A DNA stretch of 64,000 bases from Vitrella brassicaformis (taxonomy: Eukaryota > Sar > Vitrellaceae): NCBI GenBank assembly GCA_001179505.1, contig CDMY01000385.1:62001-126000 (forward strand), given 5' to 3'. Of this stretch, positions 32,110 to 47,500 are shown piece after piece. Position 1 is the first letter of the stretch. Every line of letters starts with the position of its first letter. The position numbers were made by a program, and so were the translations under genes. Below the pieces are notes generated by a model that saw nothing but the letters and a program-made list of their open reading frames with translations, was not told the origin of the DNA and made no database searches.

Positions 32110-35100
32110 TACACATACACTTACGTACAGGTAAACACGCACACACATGTACACAGGTAAGTAGGTCATATGTGAGTGGGTAGCTAGGTAGGTAGGTAGA
32201 TAGTACGCGTGTCACGTACTCATGCGGTAGACAATATACGTACACATAAAACACACACACACACACACACGCAAAGCCAAATTAGGACGCCCTCCTCCCT
32301 TTCCCCCCAAAATGCACGCACGACACAGACACAGACACAGACAGCACCATACCACATCATTCATACACAAAAGGTAGAACACAAAGCCGGCAAACAGCGC
32401 CGCCCGCCCGCCCGCCCGCTATCCAATCATCTGTCTCTTCTGCATCATCAACCTCGTCACGCAGCAAAAAGCATAGCGTATATCTCTCTCCCTGTCCTGT
32501 CTTGCTCGGTTCTCTTGTACATGCATGCTTACCAAATTCAGTGTCGTTGCGCCGCACCAGCTATGTTTGCTGGCTTGGGCAAGCATATCAACAGGCATGC
32601 GTCCATCATCCATCGATCGGTGCGTCACACATTCCAACCTTCTTCCCTTTTGCTTGTCTCTATCTCGCTCGATCATGGCAAGTGAGTAAGTAACAAATCG
32701 TCGGCAGCAAAACCATCCATTCCATGCAAGCAAAGGCACTCACACCAAAGCACACATGTATGACCTGGCTACGGAGACCGTTCACATCACATCACAACAC
32801 AGCACGTAACGCAATGCACGCAATGCAAAACAGCCATCCAGGATTGACAAGATTGACATCGGCCCGTTCGCCAGCACCCTGCCGCATTCGTCCATTTGCC
32901 CATCCGTCCTGAAGCAGGCAGCAAAACCCCCCGACACACCATCCGATCCGACAACACACACACACGGACACACACACACACACACACAGAGCTTCCGAAT
33001 TTCCTTCTAGGACAGACAGGCGGACACGCAGAGAGCATGCAGAGAATGAGATGTAATGCCGTGGGTGGCAGGTGACAGTTCTGTACTTACACGACCGAGG
33101 TCCCTGAGAAGCAAAACGGGCAGACACGCAGCGAGTCAGGCAAGAGAGAGCCTGAAATCGACGAGTAGAAAGTAACACGACAGCGAGTGACTGAGAGGCG
33201 AGAAAAAGAGTGTGTGCGTGTGTGCGTAAGGGGCGAGTTGAGACGAGAGACACAGGCGAGCGAGCGAGTGAGCAACAGGATGAGCCAGGCAGCACAAATG
33301 ACTGTCCTGAGACGGTAGTGAACTTCACGGTAAGCAGTGGAATGACACAGAAAAGGCTGACTTCCGGCCGACTCACTCACCTTGCCTCGACTAACTAGCT
33401 GATTAAACTCTGGGTGGGTGAGAGAGGTGAGCTGAGCGGGTGGCGGGGTGGCATGGAGTGGAATGGAGCAAGGGAAGGAGTCATCACAAATATGCCAGAC
33501 AGTGAGGAGCACGTCACGCGAGAGAGAGAGATGGAAACAGACGAACAGACAGCAGTTGGACTGAGAGCGAGCGATTGATCGGTGGATGGAGGCACAGCGG
33601 CTCGTGTATCTCAGCAAGATATGCAAGATGGATGAACTAGCCAGCCAGCCAGCTATAGACTATAAAATGTGATCGATGCATGTGTACGTAGTATACGTAA
33701 TACGTAGGCGGATATGTATACATACGTACGCAGGCCGATATGTATGCGTATGTATGTATATGTATGTGTATGTGGATGTGTGTGTAGAGACAGACGTGTA
33801 CATATATGCATATGTATGTATGTAACGAGACATTACGTACGCGTGTGTGGTGGTTAATTGCTGCCTCTGTCCGTCGGGGTCGGTGTCGGCAGAGACGGCA
33901 TACACGGCAGGCAGGCACACCGAAAAGCAACCAAAGAAAGACCGAAACAGCAAGAAACATGGGCGGCGCGTATACGTGCATAAATACGTAACATACGTAT
34001 GGAGGGATGTGTATGCGTGTGTCAGTGGATGGCGAAAAAAACCTCCTCTGCCCGTCCCACCCTGGTCTCCCCTCCCCCCCTCGGTCACATCACCGCACTA
34101 AAGGCATCGCACGCCACGCACTCCGCCCGCCCATCCATCGATCGATCAGGTCAAGCAAAGGATTGATTGAGAGAGCAATGACACGTTGCCGGTGGTTCTA
34201 CGAACACAACACCTGTAGAAACCTGTCAAAGCCCTCTCTACACACCACACCACACCCACGCACGCACGCACGCACGCACGCACACATGTAAGCAAGCAAG
34301 AGTGTCCTACAGACCGGCCCTACAGGTGTCAAAAAAACTAGGTGAACTAGGTAGGCAGGTATGGCAGGCAGATTATCGAGGGAAGAGCTGTGCTCTGGAA
34401 GGCACACTGACGTGGTGGACGGGCAAAGCAGAGATCTGAGAGCATACCTTGCTAGCACACCACCCACGCACACGGAGAAGCCATCGCAGTCCCACATACA
34501 CACACGCTGAGGCACAGACCAGACATGAAGAACCACCTGGCTCGCCATACACACACAGGGGAGTGAAACCTGGTGCAGACAGGCAGGCAGTGAGGCAGTC
34601 GGTATGAATGAATCGAGCAAGCGATTGGTTGGTCGGGAGTCGGCTGCTCCCGACCGGTAGACACAGGCAGACAGACGAGCGAGACACTACACGCCCCTCT
34701 AGCTAGCCGTGGGGCGTCCATACATCCGTCCATCGTATACACGCATTGGTACTCATCGGCACAAGACACCAAGGGAAGGGCAGACAGGCAGGACAGACAG
34801 GTAGACGGGCAAACATCGCCCGAGAGATGATAGAGCCTCGCTGTCAGCGTGCGTGCGTGCGTCAGTGCGTGCTGCGTCCACCACGGTCACATGCATGGAC
34901 GCACAGAACCACTAAATTCAGAAAAAGGCTGACTCAACCAGTTCGTGTGGTGGGCGTGGGTGGGTGGTGGGTGGGCGTGGGTGGGTGGGTGGGTGGTGTG
35001 TGTGGTGGATAAGCAAATCGTGGGGTGAGTATCTGTGTCTGTGTGTGGGCGGGTGGGTGGGTGCGTATAAACAATGGCGGGGTGCGGTGCGTCGCGTGTG

Positions 35101-38100
35101 TGGGATGAAATGTACTCGACAGACAGACAGACAGACACACACACATCGATCGATCGACATGACATGACACGACACGAGTTGTGAGAGAAGAGACACAAGG
35201 GGTCGGCCTGCGCTTTCGTATGAAACAAACTGGCAGTCAGTTAGTCAGTCAGATGATTAAGTAATGGACTCTGGACAACACACGGACGCACGCCCTCACG
35301 CAGCCAGGAGCAACAGATAGCCAGGAGGAGATTGATACGAGTGAATGAATGAATGGATGAGTGAATGGACGATGAGAAGGAAACAAATACGCTCAATAAA
35401 GTTCCTTCCTGTGCGCCTCCCTCCCTTCCTAGCTGTGCCAGCCAGTCCTTTGTCTTGTCACCCCACACGCATCTCACTGATCGACCTCCATCCCACGTAC
35501 GTGCAGCCTATCTGCCTGTCTGTCTGTCTGGTTTGGTACGTCAATTCCACGGTTAATTGTGTGGTACACCGCAAAACCACACACTCACACACATCCGTCC
35601 GTCCATCATCCATCCATCGCTCGCACCTCGACCGCACCTTTGCATACATCCACCCACCCACCCAGTCGCCCTCTCCCCCTCCCCCTCCATCCGGCAGCCA
35701 AGGAACACTCCCTCCCCGCAGGTTTGTCCCCCCTCCCCTGTTCTGGCGATTTATACGTCGTCATTGCTTTGGCAGCGATTAAAGGCAGTAGGCAGGCAGT
35801 GCGCACACACACACATGTACAGGCAGGCAGGCAGGCAGGCACGTAGGCAGGCAGCAGCGAAGCAGTGCAGCAGCAACAGCAGCAGCAAGATGTAGGCACG
35901 TCACATCACATCACCTCACGTAGCAGGTCAGCCATGTTTCCAACACACGTGCGGCAGTCGGTCGATCTCTCGTCTTTGGGAGGAAGGGTAGCTGGGTACG
36001 GTACGAAGGGGGCATAGGTGAACGACGGAAGTCACGATAAGACAATTAACTCGCAGGGACGCACCAGCCAGCCAGCCATCAATAAATCAAGTCATGTTTA
36101 TGGTGAGAGGGACCTCCAAACGAACGATCGACCTGAGCCTCACTCTCCCTCCCGTTGTCTTTCTCTCTCCATCATGTTAGCGCGTGTGTCAGTCAGTGTG
36201 ACGGCAAGTAAGCCAGCCAGCCAGCCAACACATAGATACAATACAGTCGACCTGTGTGCGTGAGCGTCATCTTCCCTCGTCAGAGTGAGTCGACGCGTCC
36301 AAAAGCATATATGGCACACGGGAAGTCTAGCCTGGCCCTGGCGTGGCCTGCCTGCCATTGATCAACTCATCCGTCAGCCAACACGCACAAGAAAGCCTCT
36401 CTCGTGTGCGTCGGACCTCCCTGTCGTGTGGGGTGTTCGTTTCCTCTTTCCGCCCTCTCTGTCGGCCTGTCTCTCTGACCGGTGACACATCAACATTTCC
36501 CTGGTGAAGTTAAAGCACAACACATTCGCCCTCATCAGAGGAATGAACAACAGCCTCTCCTCGCTCTCATTCTCGCCCCGTGAATGCACTCATCCATCCA
36601 TCCCTCCCTCCCATGACGGTCACCTTAAACGATGAACCGCCAGGCCACCCCGCCCCGCCCACCGAGAGTGAAAGTGTCAGCGATCAGTGAGTGTCAGCCA
36701 TCCGGCTAGAAAGAAAAGTGCAGTGAGTACATGGCCAAGTGGCCAGGAAGAGAGCCAGCAACCTCCAGCAGCAGAGGGGTCATGCACACACACGCGCACA
36801 CACACACATCAGAACACGCAAAAGACAGAACCCGCATCCACGTCAGCCAGCCAGAGGGCGAAAACGTATCCATACACCCACACGTGGATCGATCGACCTT
36901 GAAAGTGAATGTGACGGATGAATGAGTGAATCAATGAATGAATGGTGGCGCGAAAGACACTCACACGATTGAAAACGATCGGCCCTCTCTGTTTTACATT
37001 TCTGCTTCCTGGTCGGCCTGTGCGCTCACTCTCTGTCCTCGTGTCGTGTCGCGTCGGTCGTGTGCAAATAACATACATCATACAACCGGTAATAGCCTCG
37101 CTCGTGGTCATGCGTGATAGAAACCCGTGACATACACGATGCCATATACGTCTTTGTTGACCGACGCCGTGCTCTCTGCATCCCACCAGGCAGTGTGCGT
37201 GCCCATCAGTAGAGCCGTGTAGCTCATGCGTCCGTCCGGACATCGATCGACATACATCCGCCAACAGACAAACGGTGAGTGAGTGAGTGAGTGAGTCAGT
37301 GTGTGGACAGGTGAACCCCCCAGGCCATCTCGCATCCCAGTTGGGAGTGACGCGATGGCCAAGACGCAGACAGACGGACAGACAGGAAAAGCAGACAACC
37401 TGATTAATAGACAGCCATGCCATGCCAGCCAGCCAGGGTGTGTGTGGTGTGTATGTGTGTGCATGCGTGTGTGCGCGCGCGAGAGTGCGTGCGTCGGCAG
37501 CAAAGCGACAAATACAGGCAGACGACAGCTAGCTGGTTGAGCAGGCAAGAGAGAACATGCACACACCGGCCGACCGACCGACCAGTACATGCACGCAGCC
37601 ACCACCGAAGCAACAAACACAGCCGGCCACACCAATCACGCAGGCCAACCGTGTGTGTGTGTGTGTGTGTATGTATATATGCGCCAGCCAGCATCCGGCC
37701 AGTCAGCGTGGCTTGCCGATCGGACGCTGGCTGGCACTGCACGCCACAGCAAGGCACGGCGCTCACCAAACGACACACGAGAGGGAGGGAGGGAGTGGGC
37801 GGGCTGACTGGGTAGGTGAGTCGCTGCTCGTGCTCTCCGCACGTTGTGTGGTGGTCCAAAAACAGCAGAGCTGTGCCAATCACTCACTCACCGCCCTCCC
37901 CCTCTGTGACCGACCGGCTCTCAGAAACTTTCATCATGTGGGTAGGTAAAGCCATCCGTCTACACCTGCGTGTACACGCACGTGTAGCGTGCCCGTACAT
38001 GCCTGACTGACTGACGTGTATACGATACGCGTACATACTGACTCAAGTATGTATGTAAACAACAAATCGCCAGCCAGCAAATCAGTCGCGCCCTAGAAAG

Positions 38101-40344
38101 TAAGAGAGTAAGAAAGAAAGCAAAGCGAGCGTCCGCACCGTGAGGGAGGGAGTGGAGTGGAGTGAGTGAGTGAGTAAGCGAATGAATCAATGGATCAATG
38201 ACCTACCCTTTGCAACGCATAGCAAGCATCCATACAGACCATGATCAGACCAGACGGGCAGACCGACGTAGGTCAGAGAGCCACCCGTCCATCCGTCCGA
38301 CCCACGCGAATTGAATCAACCAACCAGCCAACCATCGAGCCAGCAGACCAACACGCGTCGACCGACAGCGCTCTCCCGCCCGCCATTAGAAAACGAGCTG
38401 GCTCAGCGCCACAAAGATGAGAGACGAGCACCCGTGTGTACAACACAAGAACGAGGCAACGCGGGTGGGTGGGGGGGACATCACGCCGCAGAACCGCCCG
38501 CTTACAAGTGGTGCGAGTGTGCAGAGGCGCGGGTGAATCTTGACGCTTGCCTGCCTGCCTGTCTGCCTGTCGACCGACACACGCGTCTCGTCTCGTCTCG
38601 TCTCTTAAAGCGACCAAAAAACTGTGGGTGTACGTGGCAGTGTGTGTGAGTGAGAGTGACGTGTGACCGAGAAACGGCCGGCCAAGCTTCAGACACTGAC
38701 CGAGTGCGCACCGTACGACAGAGCCGTGTGTACGTGCGTGTGGTGCGCTGTGTGTGAGTGGGAAAATGGTGTGATCCAGGTGGATGGCATGACGGCATGC
38801 ATGAGAAAAAGCGATGTGCATGTCGACAGCAGCAGCATGGCACGGCAAGAGCCTCTCGCCGGCGAATTCGCCGCGTGGTGCATGTGATCTGCCTTTCCTC
38901 CCCTCCCTCCTTTCCCCTGCCTGTCTCTCTTTCCCTCTCTCTCTCTCCCGATGCCTCCGTACGCGCGTGTGCATGTCGAAAAACAACCCATGCACGGTGC
39001 TCTCTCTCGACTCGATGGTGATTCCTCTCTCCGAACACGAACACACACTGACCTGCCGTGCCTGTCGGTCAGTCTGTCTGTCTGTCTGCCTGTTTGTCTG
39101 CCCGACACGAAAAAGAGCGCAGTGGATGAGAGAAAGAGGACGGGAAAGCGTCAGGCAGGCAGGCAGGCAGGCACACATGAACGAGGGAAACGGGTGAGAC
39201 ACTTCTCACACATAAGAGTCAGTAGACAGCCAGTCACACAGTCACATAGGCAGAGTGCCTGACAGAGAGAGACAGGTGGACAGCTAAGCCAAGCAAAGCC
39301 ACGCCACGAGGGCAAAAAGTGTGTGTGGGTGCGGATGAATGAATGAACGAACACTGAAGCGATATTTGCTGTGGTGTGGTGTGCTGTGCTGTGGTGTGGA
39401 CGAAAGCAAGCATACAAGCCAACAGCCGACGTGACTGACTGACACCAGCCAAAAGACCGGCCAGCCACCAAGCAACCAAGCAACCAAGCAGCTCCACGCA
39501 CACACGTTCATGCATCGCATCCATCCATCCATCATGTAGGCAACGGAAGAGCACAGACAGGTAGTCAAAGTGTGTACGCAAGTACGTCCCGGTAGGGACA
39601 CTCCGCCCCCCAAAGCAAACAAACCACACCCGCCCCGCCCACCAGCCCCAGCCCACCTGCCAATTCAGCCATCCCATCTCTCGCCAACACACAAGTCCTC
39701 CGCTCACTGATGCACTCATTCTTCGCGAATCGCGACGTGGGAGGCCGGGCGCCACATGCATTCGGGCACACATAAAAAAACATCAACGAAAGAATCAAGA
39801 CAGGCGTCGGCAATCCAACGACGACGCGCGAAATCTCTCTCTGTCCCTGTCTCTCCAGCAGCCAGTCAGCGAGTGAGTGCACGAAAGCAGCCAGACGAAG
39901 GCATGGGAACTACAGGTCACACACACGGCCAGCCAGCCACAGCACACTCGACCGACGTGCACGCAGACGTGCGCTCGAGGTGCGTATGGCCAGGCCAGGC
40001 CCCTCTGGTGAATCCAGCCAGTCAGCCACACCATGACATACATGATCATTCACTCACATCCACGATGTCCATGAAATGTCATCCATCCATCCAGACAAGA
40101 CAAGAGGAGAGAGGAGAGAGAGTCAGTTTGCTGCAGCCACCGCACGCACTCATGCACACCTGCACTGCCTGCATATACACGAAACACTTGTTGTTATGCG
40201 AGTAGAGAGGAACAAAGCTGCCTGCCTGCCTCCCTGTACACCATTCATCCATCCATTCATCTATCTCTTTTCCCCTCGCCGCTGAGTCAGTCATACGTAT
40301 CGCCAGCCAGAACAGAGGAGTCATAGACAAAACCGCGGAGTCAG
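30408..40344. repeat. 10-kb gene-free, microsatellite-rich region
   Basis: No exon with protein-like composition was found between the start of the gene at 30407 and the stop at 40345. Long open frames (for example 38273-39202 minus) are repeat translations. Arrays include CA (about 32085-32110), CCCG (32400-32419), CGCA (34258-34285), GGTG (34957-34998), CAGA (35119-35136), CAGG (35820-35840), GAGT (37274-37296), GT (37652-37670) and CAGG (39153-39173). Three compact inverted repeats at 30728-30784, 34631-34655 and 37683-37735 are listed as findings. The stretch could hold long UTRs or noncoding RNA, which sequence alone cannot show. Confidence 0.7.
34631..34655. repeat. GC-rich 9-bp hairpin
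   Basis: GGTCGGGAG (34631-34639) and CTCCCGACC (34647-34655) are exact reverse complements with a 7-nt loop. It lies in the gene-free region, so any role as an RNA structure is speculative. Confidence 0.8.
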
Positions 40345-41376
40345 TCACGTTCCCTTGCTGCCGTCACTCGAGGGCCGCCCTCCCCTCCCTCCCTCCCTCC
40401 CCCCGAGTAGCGGTGTCCTCATTGTGTGATGGATCGGCGGAGCAGTCGCTGCTCCTTCCGCCGCTGCCACAGCGGACTCTCCTCCACACTGCCCAAACGA
40501 AACTCCCTGACACACAGGCAACACACAACAGCACACCACCGTCATATCGCATCGCGTAGGTCCCTCCTCCCTCCCTCGCTCTGTGTCTCTACGTGCGTAC
40601 CTGATGCCGTCAGCCCCGTCGGATGCGACGAGTCGGGGTAGGAATGCGGGTGTGTCGTCGTCGGACGGCGTGGGGTCCCATCCGCGGCTCCAGAAGGGCG
40701 GGCGGCTGCTGTGTGAGGTCGGGGGAGACGGAGTGCGGCTGCCGCTGCTGTCGGCGGAGTGTGTGTGGGAGGGCACGATGGCCTCGAGGTCGGTGGAGTG
40801 GAGACGGAAGAGGGTGGGGTTGAGGGAACTGTACCCAGCCATGTGGGGAGTCGATGGCTCTGACAAACAAAATGACACGCACCCTGCCTGGTGTCTACTG
40901 TCTCGCGTGTTGGTGTGTGCGTGTCCGTGGTGTGCTTGTGTACCATCGAAGGCTGGGCTGTCGATGTCAGCACAGTAGTCGGTCGTGGCACAGTCAGAGA
41001 AGACGCCAGCATCTGAATCAACTGACAGACAGGCGGAGAGACAGACAGACAACCACACAAGACAGTCAATCGACAAGCACGTGCCACATGCGTCTCGCGA
41101 GGCTAGGCGTCTCTTTCCTGCCGTCTCCCCTCGTGTGTCGCCTGTGCTTGCCGCACCTGATATCTTGAGGTCGGCCCGGGGCATCTTAGTATTGGTGTGA
41201 GGCACGTCACTCACAAACTTGACTGAAGAGCGAGGACAGTGAGACGGCACTGTCTGGACGGCCGGGACGCCATGGCAGCTCTGCACGCACGCCGCTGTGT
41301 GCTCTCCGTCGGCCGTCTCAGGCTGAGCTGCACACGAGTCGTGATGGCGGTCACCGCAGGAAACCTCCAGGGCCAT
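40345..41376 (-). CDS. Ser/Pro-rich protein of unknown function
   Basis: The start MALEVSCGDRHHDSCAAQPE (ATG 41376-41374) follows an open frame without an earlier ATG. Plausible introns lie after ADLKISG, after DSPAFDG and before VSFGQCGGES, though the frame stays open across them. The protein would have about 260-340 residues depending on splicing. Its central part reads HMAGYSSLNPTLFRLHSTDL, then a Ser/Pro-rich stretch, then PPFWSRGWDPTPSDDDTPAF and LPRLVASDGADGIR. It ends near TMRTPLLGGREGGRGG. There are no domains, signal peptide or membrane spans. Protein-like aromatic segments and the usual head-to-head position (235 bp from the MAPK start) support a real gene, but the evidence is thinner than for its neighbours. 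Confidence 0.45.
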   Translation of the reverse strand: MALEVSCGDRHHDSCAAQPETADGEHTAACVQSCHGVPAVQTVPSHCPRSSVKFVSDVPHTNTKMPRADLKISGAASTGDTRGETAGKRRLASRDACGTCLSIDCLVWLSVCLSACLSVDSDAGVFSDCATTDYCADIDSPAFDGTQAHHGHAHTNTRDSRHQAGCVSFCLSEPSTPHMAGYSSLNPTLFRLHSTDLEAIVPSHTHSADSSGSRTPSPPTSHSSRPPFWSRGWDPTPSDDDTPAFLPRLVASDGADGIRYARRDTERGREEGPTRCDMTVVCCCVLPVCQGVSFGQCGGESAVAAAEGAATAPPIHHTMRTPLLGGREGGRGGRPSSDGSKGT

Positions 41377-41611
41377 CGCTGTCAGCTGCTCACAAGCGCG
41401 GTGGTAGGCGACAAGGGTGCGCAAGGGACAGTGTGACAGACAGCAGCGAGATCTGGGGGGTGCGAGCTCGACAAACGTGGTTGGCTGGGTTTGAGTGTGA
41501 GGACTTGATGTGGACACTGTGACAAGATCTGGGCGCCGTTACCCTTCTTGTGTCCCTGCGACCGCTTCCTTCATACCGCCGTCTCGCGCGGCCTGCGAGA
41601 CACCACTGGCG
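41377..41611. promoter_or_regulatory. Probable bidirectional promoter, Ser/Pro-rich / MAPK genes
   Basis: A 235-bp gap separates divergent start codons. Open frames on both strands run into it without ATG codons. No core motif was recognised. Confidence 0.35.
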
Positions 41612-44573
<2,962 letters not shown>

Positions 44574-47500
44574 GGGGCGGGGCGGAGTGCGGGGGGCGGC
44601 GCTGCGTTGTTTGGTTGTGTTCGTGTTGTGGTGGTGTGTGTGCTTGAGAGGGGTGGGTGACACAGGGGGCCATGCATGGGGTTCGTGAGTGAGGGAGGGA
44701 GGGAGGGAGGGCTGGCTGTCTTGGTTTCTTTTCTCTTCCTGCCTCCTCTATGCCTTCCTGCCTGCCTGCGTGCGTCAACTCTTACACACATTTGCGTACC
44801 TGCGTGCCTGCGTGAGGCTGGTGGGTGGGGCATACATTGTCTGTCTGTCTGTCTGTCTTTCCTCCCTCCCCCTAAGCTAAGACCCTTTCAGTGCACTCGC
44901 AGGTACACACATGCCTACGTTCACACTCACCACGGCAATCAATCAAGGGGTTGGGCTTTCTGCCACGTGGCAAGGTTATCAGGTATCTATCTATCGTGTC
45001 TATACCACAACACAACATAACCTAACCTGGCGCAGCACCGCAGCTTTCAAGGTCAGAGCAGGGCGGGCAGGCAGGTCGGTCATTTTTGTAAGTGGCTGTC
45101 CGTGTCGACTGCGTGTCCGTCCGTCCGTGCCCGTGCCTGATTGACGGAGGTAGATGCTCGCTAGCTGCTGTGGTATGATGCTCACTAGCCGCTGACTCCC
45201 CCAATGTTGCTCGCTATCTGAAAGAGAGAGAGCAGCCGAGGGGGCAATGCATGAGACAGAGAGACAGACAGACAGGCAGGAAGGCAGGTAGACAGGAGTG
45301 CACATCTGCCTGAGTTCGCCTATGGCGCCATTGGGGAGGGCTGAAGGGCGGGAAGGGGAGGGGAGGACGGCCGTACTGGGCTCTTCTCATGCGTCCGTCC
45401 ATCACTTGACACATCACACCACATCAATCGCATCGGGTTTTCATGCGGTTGTGCTAATCGCATTCATTCCACTCACAGGTCCATTATGATCAATCATCTT
45501 ATATATCTTGTGAATGGATGCAGTGCACGTGTGTACGGTATGTAATGTGTAACAGCAGGTGGTTGCTCACTTCGAGCCGAGTGAGGTTTTGCATTCCATT
45601 CATGCAGGTGATATGCATCCGTCGCGTTTCGTTTCGTTTCGTTTGGTTCCTTCCGTTGCGTTCGTTTGTGCGTGCGTTTTCTTTTCTTGTCTTTTCGTTT
45701 CACGCTGGCTGGCTGACTGCTCGACTGGCTGACTGGCCTGTTTCTCGGTTGATTGCTCTGTGGCCGATGAGTACATGCGGGTGTGCCGAGCCTGATTGTG
45801 GCTGATAGGTAGGTTATCGCATGCAGCAGGCTGGCTGGCGAGAAGATGCGGTGCTTGTTGTTGTATCGAGCATCAATCCATCCGCCAGATAGATAAAGGA
45901 CGATCGATGCAACTGACGGGCGGCGATGGGCGATCTTTTTGGTCGGTATGATATGCAGCGGGCTTGCTCATGTATGTGCGGATCGATCGACCAGTCAGCG
46001 TGGTCGGCTCTTTTTTCCTTCCTTGCTTACTTTGCATGCATGCATGGATGCATCTATCCTATCAATGGTTTCTTTGAGTGCATGGTGTGAGCATCGAGCA
46101 CCCACCCATCCATCCCTCCATCCCCTTGTTTTGCCGCATGTATCGCAACTCATCCACGGATACACATACTCACACGCACGGAAAGCGACACACGAATAAA
46201 CGGGGTTGTGGGCGAGTGGGTGGGTGGGTAGGCCGATCAGATAAACGGACCGACTGTGAGGTGGAAGGCAGGGCAGAGAGACAGAGGGAGGGAGGGAGGG
46301 AGGGAGGGACAGATGAGGGGAGGAACAGCAGTGTTATCTGCTGAGTACGACGCAATTCATAGAGAGAGAGAGAGAGGGCGGGCTGGCTGGCTGGCTGGCT
46401 GGCTGCGATGAGTGAGGGAGGGTGCATGGCATGTTTCTCTGCTAATGGTGTGCACGTGTATGTGTGGCCTGTCCGTGTGCGCTGGGCTGGGGTGGTCTGC
46501 TGAGTGCGTGGCGTGAATGACTGGCTTCCTGGCTTGCTGTGGTAGCCTTGTTACACACATCGATGTATGTATGACACGTGTGTATTTCTATGTCTGTCTG
46601 TCAATGCTGGCTGGCTGGCTGGTTTTATTCACTCACTCACTCCCCGCTCATTCAGTGCACCCATTGTCCGTCCGTATGCGTGGTGACTCGTTCGGTCCGC
46701 TCCCTCGGTCTCTGTTCGTTCGTTCGGTCGTTGGCTGCTCTGTCCTACCGGCCGGTAGCGCAGAGGCCTTTCTTCATACACACACACAAGGAAGGAGATA
46801 TACAAACACGGCGGCCAGGGAGGCCACCACGCTCACCTCATTGTCTCTTTCTCACCTCATTGTCACTCGTCATTGATCCGCTCATCCATTGCATCCATTG
46901 CCTCCATCCATCCACCCATCAGTGCATTGGTCGATTGGTCGTCGTGTGCCCTACGTATGCTATGTATCTAAACATGTACGCACCTATGAATGTATGTACG
47001 TATGTATGTGTATGTGTGTGTACTGACTTACTTCCTCTGTGGAGAATGTGTATGTGAATGTGTGTATGTGTATGCACACCCATGGCCTGCAATGCACTCA
47101 CTGCAGCACATCTTTTCTTCTCGTCTGCTCGCTCGTTGCATTTGTACTCATTCACACATGGGCGCTTCGGCACGGATGGATGGATGCATGGATGGATGGG
47201 TGGACTCTCTCGTTGTATTTTTCGTCGCGGCTTCCCTGCTCGTCTCGTGTGTGCACTCCTCACGTGTCACACATGTATCGAGCGGTGATCCGCGGTCATT
47301 TGATCTCCCTTCTCCGTCCGTCCATCCATTCATCCATCCATCCATCACTCACTCACTCACGACACACACTCTTTGGACATCTCTCAGTCTGTCTGTCTGT
47401 CTGTCTCTGTCTGTCTGTCGCTCTCTGTATGTATAGCCCTTCCTTGCACTCTCGCACTCCTCTCATCTCCTCTGCGGCCTTCTGGCTCGAGGTTATTCGT

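Noticed and set aside
38273-39202. 309-codon open frame on the minus strand.
   Set aside because: It translates tetranucleotide repeats (TDRQTDRQTDRQ and Cys/Pro/Leu runs), has no introns in phase with neighbours and no domain-like segment.
30408-40344. Possible transposable element filling the 10-kb desert.
   Set aside because: No reverse transcriptase, transposase or integrase motif, no long terminal repeats and no long terminal inverted repeats were seen; the sequence is explained by simple repeats.
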